A stretch of 64,000 nucleotides of DNA from NCBI GenBank assembly GCA_037576195.1, contig CM075101.1, positions 51,088,001-51,152,000 on the forward strand, read 5' to 3'. The DNA comes from Phytoseiulus persimilis (lineage: Eukaryota; Arthropoda; Arachnida; Mesostigmata; Phytoseiidae). The notes under the pieces were generated by a model. The model was not told the origin of the DNA. It did no database searches and worked only from the letters and a program-made list of their open reading frames with translations. The position numbers and the translations under genes are program-made. This document shows, in pieces, positions 12,778 through 24,554 of the stretch. How positions within the stretch are numbered: position 1 is the stretch's first letter; every line of letters starts with the position of its first letter.

Positions 12778-14320
12778 GTGAGCGCGAAATGGCTCCGACG
12801 GCTCGGAAGTAGACTCGGAAATATTGCCTCGGGCTTGTAAATGCTGCTCCGCCCCGGCCCATATTCTAACCGTGTCCCGAACGGTTCCGAAGAGAACCGC
12901 TGGAGTTGCCTATCCCCGAACCGTAACTCGGTCTTATTGCCGGAGTCCTCCTATCCAAATCGATCGATTCCCTGCTTTCGCTGTCTGGTCCGTCGCCCCT
13001 CATCAGTTGCCGCTTTTACCCCGAGGAATACCGCGGTGAGCTTCTTCGACGGACCCTCTCCATGAACCTTACCCGCTCGATTATTCCCCAGGTAGCCGGC
13101 CGGCCCGTTTTGCACGTGCAAACGAACGCGCGATGGCCGCTTTACGACTGGCATTAGCGGTATTAAGGATGGCTCGTGCGCAAAGCTCACCCGCTCCGCG
13201 TCCCAATACCTGGCAAGGTGTTCGGATCCGACTGTTCGCCCAGACAGAGGAAGCCACAAAGCGGCTCCGAGTACGGGACGGAAGCTTCTCCCTGTGCGAC
13301 AACAGCATCCGAGCCTGTCGTTGTTGCAGTCAGACGATCCTTCCCCGCAATTGGACCAGATCGCCGGAGGCGGCGGCCGCATTGCCGGCGCAGAATCAGT
13401 CACAGAAACGGCAGAAGCGTTTCGAATAACAATGAACGACGACGAAACAGTACGCTGTCACTGCTGAGCATTCAACATCGAGCCCGACGGTCCCCGTCTG
13501 CGTCCGCCCGCCGATCTGAGCCTCCAATGCAAAGGCGCCGATCGAGGGTGTGCTGGGCGCCAGCCCTGGCAAGTTTCACAGAAAGCGATAACGCAGCCCA
13601 AACGCCTGCAGCCCGATGCGAATGATGCCAGCGCGAGTTGCGAATCTTGAGAACATTGTTTCAGGGCTCGTCGTCGGCCTACGCATCTCCCGCTGTCGTC
13701 CCACGTCCGTTATCTCCAACTCCTGTTCCTCCTCGCAGAGGCCTGTCCCGAAGTGGCGCTTTTGTGTTCAAGTTTTCACTCGCCCATCCAGTGATATTCT
13801 GCTCGCAATCTTCTCGATGAGATCCCCACCGTCCTCTTGGCTCGGAAGAGGGGACACGTTTTCCCGGGATCTCCGCTGTGGCAAATTCTGTAGTACCCGA
13901 GGCGTGATTTTCTGTTTTTTGTCATCTCGCCAGAATCCTATAATTAGCTGTACGAAGTGACTAGGATGTGAGCACTCTCTCAAGTACATGTGACGGGTGA
14001 GCTCCGCATCGCGCCGTTCAACCCGAGTCAAACTATGCCCGTACGTCTTTCGCGTTCATGGCCCCGGAGCTGGCACCCACGAATTCTCTCAACGAACTGG
14101 AGACCCTGTGGTCTCCGGTCAGTTCGGGCCGTGCTCGACGACGTTGAGTGCTTCCGAGACGAGTCGATGATAATTTCTTCAAAGATGTTATCGATGAAAC
14201 ATCTCGAGAGTCGAGCCGTAGGCGAGAATCGCGCCCACACCGTTGCCAACCCTTTCCGGACTCGGGCTCTAGTCGCGCGTTGAGAAGACACTGATCATCT
14301 TCCCCCTCCGCCCTCGTGCG

Positions 14321-14335
14321 CCCCCCCCCCCCCCC
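14321..14335. repeat. Poly-C run, 15 bases
   Basis: Fifteen consecutive C. It is one of five C or G homopolymers of at least 10 bases in the window. Confidence 0.95.
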
Positions 14336-17300
14336 GACACTGCACGTCAGATTCATACGAGAATCGGGGGTTTGAAAGCGGTCAACCTCCAGAGGTCACA
14401 AGTCTCCAGACCCTCCGACACAACACAACGTGCCGGAGAATTCTCCGTTGACCGGGCATGCCCTCCAGCGAGCGGGCACTCCGCATTTGACAGGCGCTCC
14501 AGCTCGCCGTTCAGCGTTATTAGGCCAATATATGCGTTCCCAAAATGACATTCACAGGGGCAAGTTCTCATCATGGTGAGAAGTCTGTGTCAGGGGAGAA
14601 GGAGGTTGGGTTTCTTCATCAACCGGGAGTTCAAGGAATGAAAGAACACGCCTCGTTATCGAGGGCTTCGCCGAATGAGAAACGATTCAGCTCACAAGGA
14701 GTGAATCACGAGGGAGGGTGCTGAGAACGAAGACAACGCTCGAGAGAGGACCCCTCAACGTCGGGCTTTCGAACTCGCTTTACGATATCCGTGAGACGCA
14801 CCGTGGATCACATCGGGCGAATAGAACGTAGCTTCTCCGAAAAGATAGCTGCCTGACTGGAGCGAAAGACCAGGATCCCCCACCATCTAATATGAGGACG
14901 AAGTTATGTCTTCGAGAGCACTTGTCGTCGTTTATTGGACCCACTCAGCCTCAGCGTAATCGCTCGGAGGGAGTCTCTCCGGTGCGATGCTGTCTGAATT
15001 TGCGAAGATTGAAACAAACGAGAAATCTCCCGAGCAATGCGGGACGGGATGAAGAAGTTCCCTCGTTCGAATTTACATTTTTGCGCTTGAGACCTAGCAG
15101 ACCTCCGGCCAGCTTGTTCCTCCGGATTTCAACTGACGAATCCTCCAGCGCGATGCAACGACGAAACGGAGGGCGAGCGGATCGCTTGCAATAACCGTAA
15201 CTCAACCAGAACGATCTCTTGCGCACGAGATGACCTGCTCCATGCCTCTCATAGATCTTTTTGTTGGCTGCAAGGTCGTCATAAATAATACCGGCATTTG
15301 TAGCCTGAAAGCTCTCTACGACAATACGACATGAATTATGGCAGGTCTCAACTGACTGCGCCGTACCAGTTGTCGCAATCTAGATTCTCTCGAACTTTTC
15401 TCCGAGATGTTTCCCGGCCGAACAAGGAAGATGGATATCAACGCCCCGGGGGGATTACCGCGGGAAAGGAGGGGAAACTGCGGTTCTTGGTTGGGACGAA
15501 AACAACCTAATCGAGTTGTCCCATTGTCTGCTGGAATCGGCCAAAATTTTGTTCAAACGCATCGCTTGAACTCGTCTCCTCCTTGTCGGAGACGCTCGCT
15601 CTCTCAACCCGGAGCGCCGCCTTCAGGCTTCGAGTCCACCGGGCCTCCAATCCCACAATGTGCTGTCCCCCAGTTCTTCCTCTCAGCTTCCTCAGGAACC
15701 TCTCTAAAGCCCCTCCACCTCGGTTCCCTCATCTGAGATTCAAAGCCATCGATGTAACACGATCCATTGTGCGGGTGCTCGATGAATGTCAGTTCTACTC
15801 GACTGAGAAGCTGAATTTCTGATCAAAATCAAATTGAAGCTATTTGCCTCGGAGCGATTCAACCCTTATCTTTGTTTGGCCCTTCAAGAGCGCGACGTTC
15901 TTTGAGGGAAATGTAATATTTCGTCTGACATCGAGCTGAATGCGGGCGACATTGGATCGCCCCCGGTTCTGCCGCAAGATTTCGCGAATTTTCGAAATTA
16001 TAAAGCTCGCAGAGAAGATCGTCTGCTCATGCGAAACTTGGATTCTGCGTCGGTCAGATGTGCGGGTGGTGTATCCTAGGGCCATGCAGCCCACGGGGAA
16101 CGGAAGCGAAATCGCACTGCTGCATCAGACCGTAAAGTAGCGTCGTTGAGGGTTTCGTGACTAGGACTCGTCGTCCTATATGGGAGTGCCGCCGCGTCCA
16201 CAGTTAAGATGTCCAGAATGTTCTTGTTCTCATGCGATGTGTCTCGAAACTGCCCTGAAAGCATTCTCCTGAGATCAGGTGCAATTAACCGCTTTTTGAG
16301 AGCGCGTCGACAACACGACTCGAGAATGCCATCCTTCCACGACGACGGAGATGAAAAAAACACGAAAGCGCATAGTTCACGTGCATCGTATTTTCGTGCC
16401 TTCGGGAGCTCAGAAGAACTCCTCTTTTCCATAAGAATCCGATGCTCAAGATGCCTTCGTTCCAAACTCGAGATGTGAGGAATGCCTCGATGCAGCCTTT
16501 CGAGTTGAGCCTCAATGCAACCAGGATCTCGAGTCATGCACCTTGTAACATGAGCCAAGAATATCTCCATGTTTGTGAGCTTCTCAACGAAGCCGATAGA
16601 AGGGATTTTCCAATCAATGAAACGAGCTAGATCTCAATGCGCATCAATGGAAATGGGTGTAACAGTCCAATTTGAGCAGTTCAAGTGATCATTTCCCGTC
16701 TCGAGGGAAGGATGTGGACGGAAAAAAAGAAATGTCCTCCTGCGATTGGGGTCTGAAGACCTGTGGGCTCTAATAGTGCAAAGACATTGCCGTTCGCTCC
16801 TGGAACGGCGAACTCAACGGTCTCTATGCGGCTGGCCAACCACAATGAAACTCTCGATTTTAATCTCCGAGTCGGTCGGCTGTTATATTCAAACACATGT
16901 GCGAAGCCGTATGGCTATCTTGCCTGCTTTCGGACGTGATTCCATTCGCAGTGAGTTCTGAACGAATCACCGAAGTTCTTTTTGAGTTGCTGGGATCGCT
17001 CCTGTTTTTTGATTGTGTGCTGTGACAGGCAGCCGCCCCGCATGGATCTCGGAGCTGAGCCCACAACGAGATACCGCCGCTTGTTCTTACCCCATCGCTT
17101 CTCCTTCGTTTGGCTCCGCGAAAGATTCCTCCTGTCTCCAATCGCTCCTGATAATTCCCGAGCGTCTTCGTGGATCCGAAAAGCTACTCGTCCCTGTCAG
17201 CCCCGCGTCTTCCCCCTCACCTCGCTAACCCTCGTTTCAGCCCGTCCTCTCGGCCCCTGCCGGTTCTTCTTTCGAGGAGAAAAAGTTGCTGCATTTTCAA

Positions 17301-18352
17301 AGTCACCCCGGGGAATAGGGAACGGCTGTTCCCCTGGTCCTTATCCTTGCTGTCGGCCCGTGCGGGGGCTGTCTGACTGCTTGGTCGTCTGCTTGAGTTG
17401 AGCCCGCTGCTCGTTTGAAATTGATCGTCATCTCTCGGTGCCAGTGAGAATGAAGTTCAATCCATTTTACGACGAGCGGGATCGCAATCTAAATACCCGG
17501 TGGTAGATCCAATCCAACGGTCGCAAAGCAGCGCTCGGAGTCACGTGACTCCAGAGGCTCATCAACGGCCGCCGCCCAGCGAGCGAGAAATCGGAGGAAT
17601 ATGTTATTTTTCGGTCGAAACCGCTCGACTATCCGCACTTCGGAAACGAAGATGCCCGAGAGATTTTTGGACTGGTGAGTCTGTCGTTCCATTCATCCAT
17701 ATTCATTACCAAGGCCGTTACAACCTTAGCAGCGCGCTGCAGCTCGCAGCCTGATTATGTCAGAGAAGACCTAATTGTAACAACCGCTGTGGCTTTGATG
17801 TTCAATGCCCTCGCCCGGGTCCGATGCTGGGCTCGCACTCGAGCACAGGGTCTCCGCGGAATCGAGCAAAGACGGAGTTGGGTGAACCACATCATCAAAG
17901 CAAATGATGTCGAATACTTACTCTGGATTCGGATCGAGACTAATATCCAGCGAGAGACCTTTCCAAGTTGAGATCCTCAAATCCTAACATCGCCGCGTCG
18001 CTCGATCCCGGAAGCTAGAGCTACGATTATGGGCTTGGATCTCTAACCCAGCAAAAAAACGTCCTTCGTGGCGATACATTTCTCCTCTTCAGACTCTAGG
18101 GCTTTACCAAGTTAATGCTCTGTTCCGCAAAAGTCAACGCTTGAGTTCAGCTGACGGCAGTCACACTTACTGAGAAGTTTGAAGACGCCCCTAGATGTAA
18201 ACATCTCGAACGAATGTGAGTAAGATTGGGCGTTACACTGCCATCGCGAGCGAAATCGTGAAGCTGGTCGTTGGTGAACTGGGAAGATGCTTTTCCTGAA
18301 CTTTGGGATAAACGTTTGATGATCATCCTGAGATGCCTTCATTCGAAAACTC

Positions 18353-18374
18353 CCCGGGATCGATCGATTCCGGG
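18353..18374. repeat. 22-nt near-perfect palindrome
   Basis: All eleven base pairs of the inverted arms can form, with a single G-T wobble: CCCGGGATCGA pairs with TCGATTCCGGG. It lies about 75 bp from a second palindrome at 18451-18466. Confidence 0.7.
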
Positions 18375-18450
18375 TATCGAGCTACAGCGTTACTCACTCG
18401 CTTCGGTTGCATGGCAGCAACCTCAATCGATTTTCTGTTCGACCGGCACC

Positions 18451-18466
18451 TTTCCCGGCCGGGAAA
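18451..18466. repeat. Perfect 16-bp palindrome
   Basis: TTTCCCGGCCGGGAAA is its own reverse complement over all 16 bases. Each half resembles, but does not exactly match, the E2F consensus TTTSSCGC. Function is unknown. Confidence 0.8.
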
Positions 18467-18689
18467 AGCACCCCATTTTCCACGCACAGAGGAGTGTTGC
18501 GATGCCGGGGTTCCGGTATTGGTCTTGGCAGTATCATCGAGTTGGCGCGGAGCATTCAGAAGGCCAAACTAGCGCGTCCATGAAAAAGACAGAGTCGGAA
18601 CACATATTTCGGACCGTGGAGGAGCTTGCAAGAGGTCAATGTTATTGGATTAGCCTCCTCCACCCCAGTGCTTGTTATGTGAGCGAGAT

Positions 18690-18706
18690 GGGGGGGGGGG
18701 GGGGGG
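18690..18706. repeat. Poly-G run, 17 bases
   Basis: Seventeen consecutive G, the longest homopolymer noticed. Its exact length may be affected by sequencing error. It could form intermolecular G-quadruplexes. Confidence 0.9.
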
Positions 18707-21700
18707 CGACCGGTTGTCTGACTGACTGAGTAGCCGCCTAGCTGCCCGCACGGCTGCGGTTCGTCCAGTGCTTGAACTAGTAGAGGGCAAATAATACGCT
18801 ATGTTTATCTAACGCATGGGATACCACCATCACCGACGGGGCCGCCGCCCCAAGCCTGGATACCCTCGTAAAGCTCCGTGACTCACCAACATGGCAAATA
18901 TTAATAACACAGTTTATATACAACGCACACAGTCTCGGTGACCGAAAGACCACCTGGTGAATTACGCACGAGCAAGGGCCCCCTGGAGACGGAGGGTGGG
19001 CAAGTTCTCACCGATGGGGGCGCTGCAGTGTGTTTGGTGGGCTGCTAGACCAGCTAGCGATCTACGGATCGAGCAGATGTTCCACCGTTCGGACGGAGGA
19101 TGTCTTCGGGAGGATCACAAAGATGCTTCATCCGAAGCGGAACTGGAGTCGTCGATCGAATGACAGGAAAAATTCGGCTTCCTCATCCGAAATTGTGGGC
19201 AAGGAGGATCAGTTGCCAAGGACATCTCGATGGCAGTCAGAATTATTTTCCCGCTCGAACTGTTCGAGGAGGAAAAGACGTAGATATCTGCTACATCAAG
19301 GAGAAACCGCTCTTGTCTCAGGGCAATCCAGCAGCGTGAGCGGCGAACCTGCATACATATGGGGCTATTATACGTCATCGATCGAGATCACTAACGGGGT
19401 TCCCCGCGTGTGGGAGAAGATTCTACTGGTTCAGGATCACGATCAATCCCTGCCCGCTTTGAAAATGAATAAATGAAAGGTTGACGAGCCGCGTCAGCTG
19501 GCGGGCCGGAGGCCCGGCTCCCTCGAGTTTCGACAGACCCACCGGCGGCTACAGCCGAGACCCGTAGCCCGTAGGTTACGCTCCCCGCTCCGCTCAGTCT
19601 GTGAGATGAGCTGGAATCCGAGCTCCGGCTAGTTTGAACACGTCTCCACTCCCTGAAAAAGTATAGGGTGGTTCCTTACTTCCTTACCGAACGGGGAAAG
19701 AGCAGATGTTTCGAGCAGTTTTCTCTGAGCGTCGACTCATCAACTCTCGAATTCTGTTCTTGCGTCCACTGAGCTTTTGCGCAATACGTTGCTTCAGCTG
19801 ATCTCGAGTCTCGCAGTAGTTTTCCAACGACGGAGTCCAAACTTGCAAATCCTGCGTGACTTTCAGAGTTCTGGACGTTTTGGACTATTTGCGCTTCGTT
19901 TGTCCTCGGAAACGAGTGGACAATCGCAATCGATGGAGGATTCTTGAGACTGGCTGATTCAATCGTGGTAGGGGGAGGGAGGTTCGAGCTCGGTTAGAAC
20001 GCCAGAACCATATCGATCGCTGTTGGAACTGCTCCCTCATCTGATGGGTTGCCGCAGTGTCTCATCATGATTTCATCTGATCGTTCATCAAGACGCTTGC
20101 AGCTGTCGATGGCCCAGCTTGGGCCGAATTTCCTCCAAAGCCCTGGTTAAAGGCCGAAACATTCGTTCAAGCTGTACAAAGTCGCATCAAAGGCGGATGA
20201 CAGTCACAGAACTAATCCGCAGCATGAAAACAATCCAGACGGAGCTAGGGAAGAGTCTCGACGTGGTCGGCCCCGACTCGTCCCAGCGAGTTGGAGGCAA
20301 AGGAATTCTGAGGTTGCAGGGTTTGGCCAGTTTCTTCTGCGGTTCCCATATCCAGGTGAAGGGCTCAGGCGCGAGCCGTCCCGATCCTGTTTAATGCCGT
20401 CGAGGCATTTCCGCAGGAAACTCTCTGAAAAGAAAGCTGTAAAAAGTGGTCGGTCTGAGTCAGGAATTTTTTTCGTTTCTGTGACGACGTCCATAACCAA
20501 ATCGACTCTGATGGCTCTAAAGACCGAGAGCTACTCCAGAGCTGACACTTCACTGGGCTGAGACCTCCCGCGAAACGGGGCGCAGACACGCTGATAGTTC
20601 TGGAAGAAAGTCATCGGCTCTGTAAATCTGTCTCCTGCTTTAGCTGACCCTTGCAGCAATCTTGGTCGACCTTGAACCTCTCCAACAGTCCGCTCCACAT
20701 TCCTTTCGTCCGACCAATATTTTCTGCAACGATCACTGAGTACGCACGCCACGTTAGGGAACGACTCTGCGGCGAGTCGGTTTCAGCGAGGGGCATCACC
20801 ACTCTGGGTCTACAAAACCCAAGAGCGATGGATCAGAAGCCAACGAAGGGTTCTAGGGCGACCCTTCTTCTGCATACAGGGTAGTCAAACTAGGGGTGGA
20901 ATCTTCCTTCTCTCTCACATCACCCTGTGAAAAATCTGCGCGATCTGTCGGGCGGTCGATCACAGAAAGAAAATTCTGAATCTTATTGTTTTCCACAAAG
21001 TTATGAACAAAGAGGAGAAAGAGCCGCTGACGGATAGCGATAGAACGAAAGATGTGTTCTAGTTGACTGTGCCGCAAAGCACAACTCCAGGTGGTTTCCG
21101 TTCTGTTGCGGCTAGCTTCCGGTACAACAAGAGAACCTTCGCCGGTAGAACGTGAGCCCGCGTTTGAAAATCCTGACCCACTCTGTACACAGCAACCCCC
21201 TTCTGAAGCACTAAAACTGGAACCACAATAGGTCCATCGCGATCGAACGACTCCAAAATCCTCCCCCATCGTAGTGTCGAGCTGCACTTTCGTAGTGAAG
21301 TGATTTTAACGAGCTCCAGAATGACTTCAAGAGGAGCCTTCAATGCTGCTATGGTGCTTTTGAAAGTCGGTCGATCGGAACATTCCTATCGTGGTTCGAA
21401 GAACAGTGGTTCACCTGTCGCCTAGCAACCATTTTTCAGGTCGGACCATTGAGAATCGCCGTACTGAAAGCAGGAATTCGTTTGCTTGTTCTTCCTGACC
21501 AGAAACATGCGAGCGCCCTTTCACGACAGGGATCCTACGCGAAGCCTCACCAACAGAATGGATTTTCCATAATCTGGCTCTAAGCCGGAACCTTTCGAGG
21601 CGCATTATGGGTTCGTGCGTCGAGGTTCATGGATGGCCCTCTAGTTTTGAGGGCGAACAAGCTCAACGAGAGCCCGGTCACTGCTTTCTAGGAGAGTGGA

Positions 21701-24540
21701 TCCCGTCGGACGCGCTTCGATTGACCGATGTCGAAGCATGTATGTCAATCGATGTCCACACGCACTTTTTTGATCAACGTGCACTCTTGCATCGTACGCA
21801 TCGCGAAGCAGGCATCTCCTCTCCCCTCAGCGCGAGTCGAGCTTCACCTCTGAACACCTTGACTACAATCTTGCGTACCACCCGTAGGAATGGTTGCGTG
21901 TCTCCGAGCGCTGTCGTCCTGAGATGAGAGCCAAAACTGGAAGTCGCTGACGCATTAACTCACACTGCTCGTATCGAGGGTAGCTGAATCCCTCGGTCGG
22001 GCTTTCCGAGCGGGTCTCGGGGAACGAGACGAGATATGCAAACTTCGACCGGCAGAAAGAGTTCGCTCGAAAGTTTGGATTCAAAGAAACTCCAAGGAGA
22101 CTTTGAGTAATCGTGGATCAGATTTCGTTGGTTCCCGAAGCGTCCAAGGTCACGAGCGGTCTTGGACATATGGTTGCTGCCGATCCCCGTTGGAGCAGTT
22201 CCGTACTTGATGTTGTTTCCGTTAGCGTTCGTGCAGATGTAGCTGCTCCTACGGACGAGATTTTAGCAGATGCTACGCACCCTAGAGAACAGATGCCCTC
22301 CGCCAGCCAATCCATCAACGAACGAGCGAGGAAGCGAACGAACAAACAAACTCGACCAGCCGCGCAGACCAACTCCTCACCCCGGCCCCTCCAGGTCCCG
22401 TCAGCCGCAGTCCCTCGCCGTTGTTCCCTGGGACGAAGGAAGAGGAACAGCGTTTCCTTCCCCTGCACTCAATAGCGGCTCGGAAGATTCCAGTGGCGGA
22501 CACGATGTAAACATTTGCTGATTTCGTTGCCACGGGAATAAGGCCGGGTTCCGCTGACTTGCGCCTCTGGAAAGCCTCGAATCGGCCGCAACGCTTCGTG
22601 TGAGGGACAGTGAAGCAAGAACTCTCCAACGGTGAGAACGGGAATTAGGCCATCAGCGTTCACGTCGCAGCTGTCAACGGAGCTCTGGCCTGAAGAGCTT
22701 GAATCGCGGACCCAAAAAGGTCCCAGTATCGAACGCATAGCGTTCATAGTCCGCAAGGCGTAAGAACCTGTGTGGATCGGGATCGGGCTCGCTGATAGAG
22801 TTTTCCGTATTTTTCTTGATGCTGAAGGTACGAGGCAGCGATTGGGAGCGACTGCGGGGACGAACTGCAACAATAGCGAACAGTGTAGCTCGTATCAGGC
22901 TCATGCCTTGGCTCGGTCACTTCTTTGTCTCTCCGCGTCGTTTCCGGCGACCTCGCGACGGCGCTTTGGTATCCGATTGTATGCTTGGCGCCGCTTGTCG
23001 TCCCTCCGTATAGCGCGTCAGGGATTTTCTCGGAGATCCTCGGCGGAATCTGTGGCGACAGTCCCCACCTCAAAACCTATCATGAGAATTCGATCCACCA
23101 CAGACGGGATCAGGTCGAATCATCACTCGTTTCTGGCCGGTGGCTCAAACATATCTGAATCACCAAGCCTGGAAGTAGCGGGTTCGCTCTTGGATGAGCT
23201 ATGGGGAGGGATGCTTCCAAGCCAGACGTGAGCTGATGAATGCCCGCTGCGAATATTTTCCACCTGTGAGATGCCCTTCCATGAAAAGGGTACCCTTCCA
23301 ACTCAGTGTAGGTACCGGAACTTCGAGAAAAATACGGAGCTATCTTTCAACAACTATTCCCGTCCTTCAAATGCTACCTTTCGCCGATCCAAGCGGATGC
23401 CGAACGACACGGGCAATATTTACATAATCAATGACTTCAAATGGAAGTAAAAAGACTCTACCATGCTCAGAGTAACTCCCTCATCGGAAAGGTCATGGAG
23501 CTCAAGCCTCGGAAGGTTTCTCTCGATTTGAGTCCTGCTGAATCTGGTTTGCGACTCTCTGGTTGGAGACTTGACCGAGGTAGTTTCCGAAACACGCTAT
23601 ATCCAGCGGATTCACTTGAATGGAATGTGATGAAATAGACTCGTCGTCCGGATGGCACACTCATCGAAAGCTGCTCAGTTAGGTCCAGTCTAGGCTTTTT
23701 GAAGTAGGCGTTCAGATTGAGTCCTCGCAACCGCTCATAACGCGACCTTGCGGTCACGGCGCAGAGCCGCGAACCCTGTTGAGCCATCTATTGATTCTTA
23801 GTGTTCAGGTATTTCGTTCAGCATTCAGTGAGAACGTAAATCGATGGACGATCCGGCTGCTTGCTAGGCACAGATTAGGTCACGAGGCTAACTCGCGTGC
23901 CGTGAAGCTACCAGCAATGATATTAATTAGATTAGCAGCGTCAAATGAATCATCTGTCGGAGTTTATGAAGTGTTCCGAGACGCGAACACATCTCACTAA
24001 TGTCATCGACCATTTTATGAATGCTGTCTATCTTTATCCCGTGTACCGCCACAGAGTTGGTTCTATTCTCATACAATCATCTTTCCGTCGCTTTGGAATC
24101 TTGTCCGCGGAGTACGGTTGCGACCCAAGGGGAACATTGCACGAGAGAAACTTCGCTCTTATCGGGGACCGTCGTCGACGATTGAAGACGTGCAACCGGG
24201 TCGTCGGACCTAGTTTGTAGCGGAGTCATAGATAGCCGAGCGGAGCGCCTCCGTTGCAGAAGCTTCGCACGTTGCACGTTTTCCATCTGACATGCAGCCG
24301 CACGTCGGCCGTCGTCGGTGCCAGCGAGAGGGGGTGACGGAAGGTTCGGGGCGACAGCGGCGATACCACCACGGCGTTTACACTGCCGAGGATGGCGGCC
24401 GATCATCGGTGCTCACGATCGGCGGAGAGCCACTTGTGAGCGCATCGCTTGTCCTTCGCTGCCTCAAAGGTCACAGAGTTGATCTCCGTCGGTTCCTGGG
24501 GGGAGAACAAGGAGTCTGTGGAACACAGGAGTCGACGGGC

Positions 24541-24554
24541 GGGGGAATTCCCCC
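24541..24554. promoter_or_regulatory. Perfect palindrome matching a kappa-B-type site
   Basis: GGGGGAATTCCCCC is a perfect 14-bp palindrome containing GGGAATTCCC, which fits the Rel/NF-kappa-B consensus GGGRNNYYCC. Only the sequence match is seen. No gene start nearby was identified, so a regulatory role is inference. Confidence 0.3.

Larger units (their letters stand above)
10570..18352. other. Stretch without a recognisable gene
   Basis: Many short open frames on both strands, none recognisable. The frame at 11655-11840 (+) ends in a Ser/Glu/Asp-rich tail of the kind seen at protein C-termini. One possible exon at 12568-12777 is listed separately. There is an A10 run at 11903-11912 and a C15 run at 14321-14335. 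The longest frame is 164 codons at 16076-16570 on -, without a domain. A donor-like GTGAGT at 17672 follows an open stretch but has no recognisable partner. Confidence 0.4.
18375..24540. other. Stretch without a recognisable gene
   Basis: No recognisable gene. It contains the 16-bp palindrome at 18451, a G17 run at 18690-18706 and a GC-rich stretch with small hairpins at about 19500-19520. Open frames on - at 20853-21343 and 20204-20802 were searched by eye for retroelement protease, RT or integrase motifs; none was found. At 22305-22400 the sequence is rich in GAAC/AAAC words, resembling some untranslated leaders, with no clear gene start after it. Confidence 0.4.

Noticed and set aside
20200..21343. 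Run of - strand frames suspected to be an LTR retroelement polyprotein
   Set aside because: No DTG/DSG protease, YxDD, or integrase HHCC/DDE motif could be found, and no terminal repeats were noticed.
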